NCBI RefSeq assembly: GCF_009557055.1
Contig: NZ_CP045649.1
Location: forward strand, 901,001 to 965,000
Direction of reading: 5' to 3'
DNA length: 64,000 bases
DNA from: Nocardioides sp. dk884
Lineage (GTDB): Bacteria > Actinomycetota > Actinomycetes > Propionibacteriales > Nocardioidaceae
Shown here: positions 16,014 through 21,605 of the stretch, one piece after another
How the letters are laid out: the number at the start of each line of letters is the position of its first letter
How positions within the stretch are numbered: the stretch's first letter is position 1
Program-made: the position numbers and the translations under genes
The notes under the pieces: generated by a model
Databases searched by the model: none
Seen by the model: only the letters and a program-made list of their open reading frames with translations
What the model was told of the DNA's origin: nothing

Positions 16014-16664
16014 GCTGGTTGCTGGTCCCAGCGCCACAGTGTCGATCAGCCTCGGCGAACCCCTTGTCCACAGATCTGGGTAGAGGGGCTGGCCGTGGTC
16101 GGCTGGCTCGCCTACGTTCTGGCCCACGAGTCCACTCGGGACGGGGCCACGACATGGCGATCACCACGGCAGGGCGGCATGCCCAGACGCGCAGTGTGCT
16201 GGTCGACCTGCTCGATGAGCGGGTGCGTGATCTGGTACGCCGCGAGGGGGTCGACCCCCAGCGCGACGCCGGGGTCGTACGCCGGATCGCCGAGGGCGTG
16301 GTGCGCGCCCACGACGAGCGGAGCCTCACCGGGCAGGTGGAGCCGGTGCCCGACGTCGACGTCGTGGTCGGCGAGCTGGTCGCGCGGGTGGCGGGGTTCG
16401 GGCCGTTGCAGGAGTTCCTCGACGATCCCGAGGTCGAAGAAATTTGGATCAACGATCCGTCCCGGGTGTTCGTGGCGCGCCGGGGGCGCCACGAGCTGAC
16501 CAACCTGATGCTGAGCGCGGCGCAGGTGACCGAGCTCGTCGAGCGGATGTTGAAGTCCAGCGGTCGCCGGCTCGACCTGAGCCAGCCGTTCGTGGACGCG
16601 ATGCTGCCCGAGGGCCACCGCCTGCACGTGGTGCTGGAGGGGATCAGTCGGGGTTTCTCGGCAG
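16014..16664 (+). repeat. Long direct repeat, left copy (cpaF upstream region plus cpaF 5' part)
   Basis: About 650 bp nearly identical to 21606-22252. It includes the 25-bp DnaA-box-like element, the upstream region and the first 170 codons of cpaF. Only scattered third-position changes are seen in the coding part. Similarity stops abruptly near 16664 (cggcagtgaaac here versus cggcggtcaaca in the right copy), marking the left edge of the inserted islet. Both copies have the same orientation, so recombination between them would delete the 5.6 kb between. Confidence 0.9.
16064..16088 (+). repeat. 25-bp direct repeat with DnaA-box-like core, copy 2
   Basis: Begins with a perfect TTGTCCACA and continues GATCTGGGTAGAGGGG. 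It lies upstream of the truncated cpaF copy. A TACGTT -10-like box follows at 16113. Confidence 0.7.
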
Positions 16665-16765
16665 TGAAACTTACATTTGCAGGTTTCGTGTCCGCCGAGC
16701 CCCATTCGCGCAAGCAGAAGGGGCCGTGCGGCCTTGCCGCACGACCCCTTCTCGACTTGGCCTGA
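16154..16765 (+). pseudogene. Truncated cpaF/tadA (secretion ATPase) copy
   Basis: Residues 1-170 repeat the N-terminal domain of the intact CpaF at 21742 (starting MAITTAGRHAQTRSV) almost exactly; after GFSAV the frame enters foreign DNA and ends 33 codons later inside the terminator of the next gene. Walker A, Walker B and His boxes are all missing, so it cannot be an ATPase. If translated it would be a 203-aa N-terminal-domain fragment that might interfere with hexamer assembly; decay is more likely. Confidence 0.88.
16716..16752 (-). terminator. Intrinsic terminator of the DndB-like gene
   Basis: Stem AGAAGGGGCCGTGCGGC / GCCGCACGACCCCTTCT with a 3-nt loop and one mismatch, 14 bp past the stop codon of the minus-strand gene. 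It lies within the read-through tail of the truncated cpaF. Confidence 0.8.
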
Positions 16766-16766
16766 G

Positions 16767-17876
16767 TCACATGGCCAGGAGCTCGATCAGCGCGTCACCC
16801 GCCGCCTTCCGCGTCTGGAAGCTCATGCGAAGGGTCTTCCGGGTCTCGCCCGCCTTGTTCTTGGAGAGCACGAGGATGCCGCGGTCGATCCAGGTCGGGT
16901 TGTCGTAGTCGAAGAAGTCGACGTCCACCGTCGTGTGACCGGGGCCCGGCACCGCGACCGTGGACTTCAGCTTGGACAGCTCCGAGAGGGGCTTGTTGGC
17001 CTTGCGCATCGCGTCGGCGAGCGCGATGACGCCGTGGATGGAGACGGCGGTACCGGCGACGGAGGTACCGCGAAGGGCGCCGCGCTTCTCCTTGGGCAGC
17101 TTGCCGAACTCGGGACGCGCGGCCACCAGCTCGTCCCAGAAGTCGACGAGGTACTGCGCGTCCGCCTTCTCCTCGGTCTCGTCGATGGGGTCGTTGCTCC
17201 AGAAGCCCTCAACAGCCTGGGACAGGGTGTTGAAGGCCATGAGCTTGTTGCTGTTCGCGGAGACCGTGTTGCTCTGGACCTCGGTGTTGTCCATCCCCAG
17301 GTGCGGCGACGTCATCATGAGCTGCTTCGCGATGCGCTGGTGGGCGGTCGACTGGTACTGGTACTTGGCGACCGTGTCGTTCACCTTCTCGCCGACCTGG
17401 TTGTAGATGTGGAAGAGCTTGTCCTCCTCCTCCTTGGTGGCGAACCACACCCGCACGGCGAAGCGGGTGTCCAGGTCGAAGGTCTGCAGGGGGTTCTTGG
17501 CGGCCGCGATAATGGCGCGCGTCCGGGTGGCCGAGTCGACGTTCTGGTCGAAGTTGCCGTCCTTGACCACCAGCCGGTGGTTGTCCTCGTCGATGTCGAC
17601 GACCGTAGTGTCGGGGTTCAGGTTGAAGGTCAGGTTGCCGATCACGGCCTCGTTGGCGAGGAGGTCGGAGGTCCAGTTCTTGAGCCGGACGGCCGTCTTG
17701 CGGTAGCGCGTCTTGCCGCTCTTGAGGGTCACGATGTCGTGGTCCGGGCGAGCGTTGCCGATGACCAGTCGACCGGTGTCGGCGAGACCGACGATGTCAG
17801 CGCCGGTCATGACGAGCTCGGCGGCGAGGAGGCCACCGTCGTCGACGAAGTTGACGTTCTCGAAGGTGAGCTTCAT
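16767..17876 (-). CDS. DGQHR/DndB-like protein of unknown function
   Basis: 369 aa, start ATG 17876 (MKLTFENVNFVDDGG). The mid part has the layout of the DGQHR/DndB group: 'IGNLTFNLNP', 'NVDSATRTRAIIAAAKNP' in the place of the DGQHRxxAI motif, then 'KEEEDKLFHIYNQVGEKVND' matching the 'lFxdiN' element. The classical DGQHR is replaced by DSATR, so any activity may differ. DndB proteins repress or limit DNA phosphorothioation genes, but no dnd genes are present, so the solitary protein may instead be a phage/defence regulator. Middle confidence on family, low on function. Confidence 0.6.
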   Translation of the reverse strand: MKLTFENVNFVDDGGLLAAELVMTGADIVGLADTGRLVIGNARPDHDIVTLKSGKTRYRKTAVRLKNWTSDLLANEAVIGNLTFNLNPDTTVVDIDEDNHRLVVKDGNFDQNVDSATRTRAIIAAAKNPLQTFDLDTRFAVRVWFATKEEEDKLFHIYNQVGEKVNDTVAKYQYQSTAHQRIAKQLMMTSPHLGMDNTEVQSNTVSANSNKLMAFNTLSQAVEGFWSNDPIDETEEKADAQYLVDFWDELVAARPEFGKLPKEKRGALRGTSVAGTAVSIHGVIALADAMRKANKPLSELSKLKSTVAVPGPGHTTVDVDFFDYDNPTWIDRGILVLSKNKAGETRKTLRMSFQTRKAAGDALIELLAM

Positions 17877-17959
17877 GTTGCTGTTCAACTTGGTGCCTCG
17901 ATTCGAGCGGGGTTCCTGCTGGCGGTCGCCTTGCCCCGCTTTCCGAGGCGACGAGTGGA

Positions 17960-17989
17960 ACTGTACGTGCGATACGCGTCTTTGCGCAA
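17960..17989 (-). promoter_or_regulatory. Putative promoter of the DndB-like gene
   Basis: Minus strand: TTGCGC (17989-17984), 18-bp spacer, TACAGT (17965-17960). The -35 sits in a palindrome TTGCGCAA, and a second TTGCGCA lies 12-14 bp further upstream, giving a direct-repeat operator look. The leader to ATG 17876 would be about 75 nt. Confidence 0.45.
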
Positions 17990-18386
17990 GAGACGTGCGC
18001 AAGAAGTTCTTCCGCGTGTCGGAGTGTCGTTCGCTTGATTGTCGCGGCTTCCGCGCCCCGCTTCGCCGCGCGGACAGGGTAGCCACGTGGTGCCGCCAGA
18101 GCGGTCTCCAGTGCGCCGGCGAGGCCAAGCCGGGCGACCTCATTAAGGAGGGCCTGCGGACACAGATGCCTAGTTATTGGCGACGAGCGGCCCAGGATGA
18201 CCGCGCAGACCCGCCAGCGCCCCACAGCCCACCCCCCCCGCGCACGGGGGTGGGCTGTCGCCCTCCTAGGCCCAATAGGAACCCAGGTCCGAACATATGA
18301 GCGAGCGAAGTTGGAGGGGTGTTTCCCCAGGTCAGCGGCTGACCTCGGGAGATTGGCAGGCCTTCCGACCTGGGAAGATCGTCTTG
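17990..18386. other. Non-coding stretch of the islet with several hairpins
   Basis: About 400 bp without a credible gene. It contains a 13-bp perfect stem ACAGCCCACCCCC / GGGGGTGGGCTGT (18224-18258). It also contains overlapping inverted repeats of CCAGGTC: AGGTCAG-cgg-CTGACCT around 18329-18345 competes with CCCAGGTC (18326-18333) pairing to GACCTGGG (18367-18374). These two folds are mutually exclusive. The rest shows no recognisable feature. Confidence 0.5.
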
Positions 18387-18404
18387 TATCGGTTGCAACC
18401 GATA
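18387..18404. promoter_or_regulatory. Operator palindrome 1 (probable antitoxin-binding site)
   Basis: Perfect 18-bp palindrome TATCGGTTGCAACCGATA. It contains the -35 TTGCAA of a promoter (18393-18420). It matches, but for one base, the palindrome at 19333 that overlaps the antitoxin promoter. A shared regulator, most simply the HigA-type antitoxin, is inferred. Confidence 0.75.
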
Positions 18405-18420
18405 CTCCGTGAGGTACCAT
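18393..18420 (+). promoter_or_regulatory. Promoter with embedded operator
   Basis: TTGCAA (18393-18398), 16-bp spacer, TACCAT (18415-18420). The -35 lies at the centre of operator 1. Predicted start near 18427, only about 10 nt before a terminator-like hairpin. Confidence 0.6.
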
Positions 18421-18436
18421 TCTGGTCAGGACATGA

Positions 18437-18475
18437 AAGACCCCGGCGACGGGGTTGAGTCCGGGCCGGGGTCTT
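18437..18475 (+). terminator. Terminator-like hairpin or attenuator downstream of operator promoter
   Basis: AAGACCCCGGC pairs with GCCGGGGTCTT (11-bp perfect stem, 17-nt loop), followed by CTCTG. It lies directly behind the operator-bearing promoter, so transcription from it would give an RNA of about 50 nt unless the hairpin is bypassed toward the YjzC-like gene. Confidence 0.6.
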
Positions 18476-18573
18476 CTCTGCTGTGGAAAGCGAGTCGACT
18501 CTACAGGTTCAGCACCTGGTGGGCGATGCGCCGGGGCCTAACTGCCCGTGCGCTCCAGTCCGGAAATGAGGTG

Positions 18574-18756
18574 ATGACCGTGGCGAAGAAGTCCTTCACT
18601 CCCGGAACTCCTGCGCCGACCTCGGGGCAGTACCGTCCCTCGCGAGGCGGAAATGAGGTCACTGTGCCGAAGGGGCACCGTCTCCCGCCGGGTCCGAAGC
18701 CGGGAACGCGCTGGGTGAACGTTGACCCCACGAAGAACAAGTCGGGTCGCGGCTGA
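18574..18756 (+). CDS. YjzC-like small protein
   Basis: 60 aa. The core FTPGTPAPTSGQY and later GTRWVNV resemble the small YjzC family (FxPGxxAPxSGxY), known from Bacillus and many phage-related regions, function unknown. It is rich in Gly, Pro and Lys. Start ATG 18574 has GAGG just upstream (GGAAATGAGGTG). It lies between the operator 1 promoter/attenuator and a strong terminator, forming a single-gene unit. Confidence 0.65.
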   Translation: MTVAKKSFTPGTPAPTSGQYRPSRGGNEVTVPKGHRLPPGPKPGTRWVNVDPTKNKSGRG

Positions 18757-18764
18757 CCTGACGG

Positions 18765-18799
18765 AGGCCGGAGTCCACACGCCTGGACTCCGGCCTTTC
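18765..18799 (+). terminator. Intrinsic terminator after the YjzC-like gene
   Basis: Perfect 13-bp stem AGGCCGGAGTCCA / TGGACTCCGGCCT with a 6-nt loop, followed by TTCT. It begins 9 bp past the stop codon. Confidence 0.88.
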
Positions 18800-18891
18800 T
18801 ACGTCGTGATGGTGACGAACGCCTACCGGGTGTCTGAGGTCACCGTTACTCTCAGATCACATTGATGTAGTTATCCGTAACGCCTAGTGTC

Positions 18892-19269
18892 ATGGAGTCC
18901 TCGGTGGGGTCGAGCAACCGCGAGCAAGGACGCGCTGCCGCATCCCGTGCGGGCTATGACGACTGGGAGTTCACGTCACAGGCTGAGCGCGAGTTCGACA
19001 AGTTCCCGGACGCGATGCAGGCCAACTTCCTTGACCTCATCGAGCGGGTCCTGGATCGGGAGACGCGGTCCGGCGCTGGCGACGTGAAGCACCTCGATCG
19101 AGGGATCTACGAGCTTCGGGACCGCTACAAGAACAATCACTACCGCGTCCTGTGGTTCGTGCACGAGCGTCGGTGCATCGCTGTCACGTGCTTCTACAAG
19201 AACAGTCAGAAGACTGAGAAGAAGGACATCGACCGAGCGATCGCTCGGCGACGGGCCTACCTCGCCTGA
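18892..19269 (+). CDS. HigB-type mRNA interferase toxin of a TAC system
   Basis: 125 aa, RelE/HigB (phage Gp49-like) fold. The C-terminal half has GIYELRDRYKNNHYRVLWFVHERRCIAVTCF followed by YKNSQKT and the basic helix DIDRAIARRRAYL, the layout of HigB ribosome-dependent RNases, with Arg/Lys/Tyr residues available for catalysis. The N-terminal 22 residues are unstructured-looking. A HigA-like antitoxin and SecB-like chaperone follow, the gene order of M. tuberculosis Rv1955-Rv1956-Rv1957. The antitoxin has its own promoter 40 bp past the toxin stop, unusual for a tight operon. Confidence 0.85.
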   Translation: MESSVGSSNREQGRAAASRAGYDDWEFTSQAEREFDKFPDAMQANFLDLIERVLDRETRSGAGDVKHLDRGIYELRDRYKNNHYRVLWFVHERRCIAVTCFYKNSQKTEKKDIDRAIARRRAYLA

Positions 19270-19307
19270 CTGTTCGGTCGTTCCGTCTCGACTTTTGCGA
19301 TACCTGG

Positions 19308-19335
19308 TTGACGCCATGGGTGACGTGGTTACTAT
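19308..19335 (+). promoter_or_regulatory. Antitoxin promoter
   Basis: TTGACG (19308-19313), 16-bp spacer, TACTAT (19330-19335). The predicted start near 19342 falls inside operator 2. The leader to ATG 19455 is about 110 nt. Confidence 0.72.
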
Positions 19336-19350
19336 CGGTCGCAACCGATA
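19333..19350. promoter_or_regulatory. Operator palindrome 2 (autoregulation of antitoxin)
   Basis: TATCGGTCGCAACCGATA, one mismatch from a perfect 18-bp palindrome and from operator 1 at 18387. It overlaps the end of the -10 box and the predicted start site, the classic position for autorepression by a HigA-type antitoxin. Confidence 0.78.
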
Positions 19351-19454
19351 AGTACACCCACGCACGACTGCCTTCCCCCCCCACCGCAACACCCCCAGAC
19401 CTTGCATCGCCAGTGCTCACCGCCTGGGCTTGCCCTTCCAACAGGAGCCCGCAC

Positions 19455-19913
19455 ATGTCTGCCACCCGAGCTAAGTTCAACGAGTTCCGCGCCAAGCGGC
19501 TCCAGAACCCCGCTGTCCGAGCCGCGTACGAAGATGCGCGTGCTCGCAATGGCATCCTTGATGCTCTGGTTCGCCGCCGACGAGCGCTCGGGCTCAGCCA
19601 GGGTGTTGTGGCGAGGGCTATGGACGTCGGGCAGTCGACGGTGTCTGGCTTCGAAACGGAGGGCAGTGATCCGCGACTGTCCACCTTGCAGCGTTACGCG
19701 CGCGCGGTCGACGCCTCGTTGTACGTCCACGTTGTGCCGAACATGCCCGCAGGACAGCGGCCGGCTGTCTACGTGTCGTACCCGGGCGGACAGAACATCG
19801 TCGCGAATCCGACTGCGGCGACGTCGCGTGTGGCGGCTTGGGTCGACAGTAAGCCCGCGTACGTGGGCCGAAACGTGCGCCCATACCTCAACCTTGTGCC
19901 TCAGTCCGCGTGA
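19455..19913 (+). CDS. HigA-type XRE-family antitoxin with C-terminal extension
   Basis: 152 aa. A helix-turn-helix at about 30-85 (LDALVRRRRALGLSQGVVARAMDVGQSTVSGFE) is of the Cro/C1 XRE type. The C-terminal tail of about 60 residues ends AYVGRNVRPYLNLVPQ and has no known fold, matching the chaperone-addiction extension seen in TAC antitoxins, which makes the antitoxin depend on its SecB-like chaperone. AGGAG lies 7 nt before ATG 19455. The stop overlaps the chaperone start (GTGA). It likely binds the two palindromes. Confidence 0.85.
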   Translation: MSATRAKFNEFRAKRLQNPAVRAAYEDARARNGILDALVRRRRALGLSQGVVARAMDVGQSTVSGFETEGSDPRLSTLQRYARAVDASLYVHVVPNMPAGQRPAVYVSYPGGQNIVANPTAATSRVAAWVDSKPAYVGRNVRPYLNLVPQSA

Positions 19914-20395
19914 CCGACTACGAGGAGCAGTGGCGTAAGGCGGGCCGCGTCTCTGGATGCGCGGATCTGCGGGACGTTCGCCTGTTCGGAATGAGCGGCG
20001 ATCTCTCGACGCCTGACCCGTCCGCCAGCCTGGCCTACACGCTCGACGTCGACGTCGAGTTTCAGACGCTCGGTGATGATCCTGTCCACGCCCTGGTGGT
20101 CACTGCGAACTATGACCTGAATGTCACGGAGACAGACGAGTCTGATGATCAGGAGCCGACCAAGGTTGCGGGCATGGCCTTCGCGCTTGCCGCGATGTAC
20201 GTGCTCGTTGAGCAGGACGGGGATGATCCCCACGTGTTCGAGAACGAGGAGCTGGAGGCGTTCGCCGCGACTACCGGGCAGCTCGCTCTCTACCCGTATG
20301 CCCGCGAGTTCATTGCGGACATCACCGGGCGTATGGGCCTGCCGCCCCTGCACCTCGGCACGCTGCGGTTCGACCGGGAGTCGGGCCGGAACTAG
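19910..20395 (+). CDS. SecB-like chaperone of the TAC module
   Basis: 161 aa. The C-terminal segment LYPYAREFIADITGR..LPPLHLGTL matches the end of SecB (LFPYARE...S..v.rg.fPpl.l.p), and the earlier part alternates strands (YTLDVDVEF, ALVVTANYDLNV) as in SecB. Actinobacteria lack canonical SecB, so a SecB-like gene fused in operon with a HigBA pair is the hallmark of TAC systems such as M. tuberculosis Rv1957, which shields the antitoxin from proteolysis. GTG start overlaps the antitoxin stop by 4 nt. Confidence 0.82.
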   Translation: MTDYEEQWRKAGRVSGCADLRDVRLFGMSGDLSTPDPSASLAYTLDVDVEFQTLGDDPVHALVVTANYDLNVTETDESDDQEPTKVAGMAFALAAMYVLVEQDGDDPHVFENEELEAFAATTGQLALYPYAREFIADITGRMGLPPLHLGTLRFDRESGRN

Positions 20396-20399
20396 ACAA

Positions 20400-20439
20400 C
20401 AAGAACGCCCCAGCCGCTAGGTCGGCTGGGGCGTTCTTG
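20400..20439. terminator. Bidirectional terminator between TAC module and minus-strand ORFs
   Basis: Perfect 17-bp stem, left arm CAAGAACGCCCCAGCCG, right arm CGGCTGGGGCGTTCTTG, 6-nt loop. It sits 5 bp past the chaperone stop and 9 bp from the convergent ORF's stop. Confidence 0.88.
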
Positions 20440-20447
20440 GCTGTGGC

Positions 20448-20702
20448 CTACCTGCGCTCCGGTGGTGAGGTGGAGGCCGCTTCGCGTAGCGCGTCGGCCA
20501 GTGCCAAGGCCTGGCCGGAGCTCAGATCCTCGAGGGCCGTGATTCCGGCGTAGATGTCGCGGGCCCAGTCGATCGATACGCGCACGCCGTCCTCGTCCGA
20601 CCAGATCGGAGACAGCGTGGCGAAAATGTCGCCGTCACCGATGACTGGAACCGGCGCGCCCACTGCGGTCTCGCCGCTGGGGTGCATTGTCCACTCGCTC
20701 AC
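20448..20702 (-). CDS. Small ORF of unknown function, phage-like
   Basis: 84 aa from GTG 20702, overlapping the TGA of the preceding minus gene (GTGA). It has an acidic middle (WSDEDGVRVSIDWARDI) and a C-terminal helix DLSSGQALALADALREAA, a pattern frequent in small actinophage and integrative-element proteins. No catalytic motif is visible. Codon use is consistent with coding, and the coupling supports reality. Confidence 0.6.
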   Translation of the reverse strand: MSEWTMHPSGETAVGAPVPVIGDGDIFATLSPIWSDEDGVRVSIDWARDIYAGITALEDLSSGQALALADALREAASTSPPERR

Positions 20703-20995
20703 TTGCCGTCCCTGCCGTTCGTCGCTCGCGTGGCCTTGGTGCGAGTGTCGCGGCAAGACCGGCACTCCGACACGCGCACACCCCGGGTCTTGGGCGTTGG
20801 GAATTTCTTGATCGGCAGGAGGAGGCCGCAAGCGCCGGTACACAGGTGCTTTTCGCTGTCCTTCCCGTTCGGTGTGAAGGTACCGAGGGTCGTGCGGCCG
20901 GTCGCGCCGGTTGCCGCGTTGGTGGGGGCCTTGGTGATGGTCTTCCTCGTGGCCGGTGACTTGCGAGTCCTGGCGGGCGTTGGCTTGGTCGTCAT
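20699..20995 (-). CDS. Small basic zinc-finger-like protein
   Basis: 98 aa. Lys/Thr/Pro-rich N-terminus (about residues 1-40), then CTGACGLLLPIKKFP and CRSCRDTRTKATR, a Cx3C...Cx2C arrangement typical of small zinc-ribbon DNA-binding proteins from phages and mobile elements. It is coupled by 4 nt to the 84-aa ORF downstream. The upstream side meets the tadC remnant at the islet's right edge. Confidence 0.62.
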   Translation of the reverse strand: MTTKPTPARTRKSPATRKTITKAPTNAATGATGRTTLGTFTPNGKDSEKHLCTGACGLLLPIKKFPTPKTRGVRVSECRSCRDTRTKATRATNGRDGK

Positions 20996-21024
20996 TGTCG
21001 CTCCTCGGGATAGTGCTGAGCCGA

Positions 21025-21114
21025 ATGGCTCCCGTCGTGTTCCTGGTCCTTCCGGTGACGGTGCTCTTCGCGTTCTGGCCCGGCGCGGTCGGGCTCTCGC
21101 TCACCACCCCCTGA
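21025..21114 (+). pseudogene. tadC 3' remnant
   Basis: 29 codons, VVFLVLPVTVLFAFWPGAVGLSLTTP preceded by MAP, matching the last 29 residues of the intact TadC (end 24826). Its sudden start marks the right boundary of the islet. It carries the last membrane helix only. Confidence 0.85.
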
Positions 21115-21166
21115 CCCTGCTTCACCCCGCTTCACCCCTGCTGGTTCTCGGAGGTCGGAGCTCGTC

Positions 21167-21364
21167 ATGTCACACCTTCTCTTCCTCTTGGTCAGGCTCC
21201 AGGCCACGCTCGTGGTCGCACGCGGCCGGCGCGACGAGCGCGGCGACGTGCCCGGCTGGGTGCTCGTCACCTTGATGACGGTCGGGCTCGTCGGTGCGAT
21301 CACCGCCGTCGCGCAGCCGCAGCTGACCCGGATGCTGAGCAACGCGCTGGCCAAGGTGCAGTAG
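21167..21364 (+). CDS. Flp-type pilin, second copy
   Basis: 65 aa, differing at only a few residues from the Flp pilin at 24879. It has a class III leader ending ..RRDERG followed by DVPGWVLVTLMTVGLVGAI, a hydrophobic assembly helix. The reading frame is intact, with GGAG upstream, but the neighbouring tadB/tadC of this copy are missing. It could still be assembled by the downstream tad machinery if transcribed. Confidence 0.8.
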   Translation: MSHLLFLLVRLQATLVVARGRRDERGDVPGWVLVTLMTVGLVGAITAVAQPQLTRMLSNALAKVQ

Positions 21365-21579
21365 TGCGGCCCCCGCCTCGAGCGGCGGGGGAGCGTGGCA
21401 GCGCGGTGGTTGACTTCGTGCTCGTCGTGCTGGTGCTGGTCCCGCTGGTGCTGGGGATCCTGCAGGTCGCGCTGACCCTGTTCGTGCGCAACACGCTTGC
21501 TGCGGCCGCCTCGGAAGGTGCGCGGTACGCCGCGACGGCCGACCGCGGTCCGGCCGACGGGACGGTGCGCACCCGCTGA
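21364..21579 (+). pseudogene. Truncated TadE-like pseudopilin copy
   Basis: 71 aa, identical in plan to the first half of the intact TadE at 25076 (GSAVVDFVLVVLVLVPLVLGILQ), then cut at RGPADGTVRTR followed by a stop where the intact copy continues for 63 more residues. The break is where sequence returns to the cpaF upstream region. The membrane helix is kept but the exported domain is lost. Confidence 0.85.
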
Positions 21580-21605
21580 CGGTCTGCGGCCCACGCCTGC
21601 CGTCG

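Larger units (their letters stand above)
16664..21024. mobile_element. 4.4-kb cargo islet (TAC module, DndB-like, YjzC-like genes) inside a broken tad copy
   Basis: Bounded on the left by the cpaF break at 16664 and on the right by the return to tadC homology at about 21025. Genes inside are less GC-biased at third positions than the flanks and are phage/defence-like: a DGQHR-type protein, YjzC-like protein, toxin, antitoxin, SecB-like chaperone and two small ORFs. No integrase, transposase or obvious terminal inverted repeats are seen, so the boundaries most likely arose by homologous or illegitimate recombination. It replaces about 2.5 kb (cpaF 3' end, tadB, most of tadC). Confidence 0.65.

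Noticed and set aside
16677..18038. Long plus-strand open frame over the DndB-like gene
   Set aside because: Val/Leu/Gly/Asp-biased product typical of an antisense shadow; the minus strand carries a terminator at the correct end and a promoter at the other.
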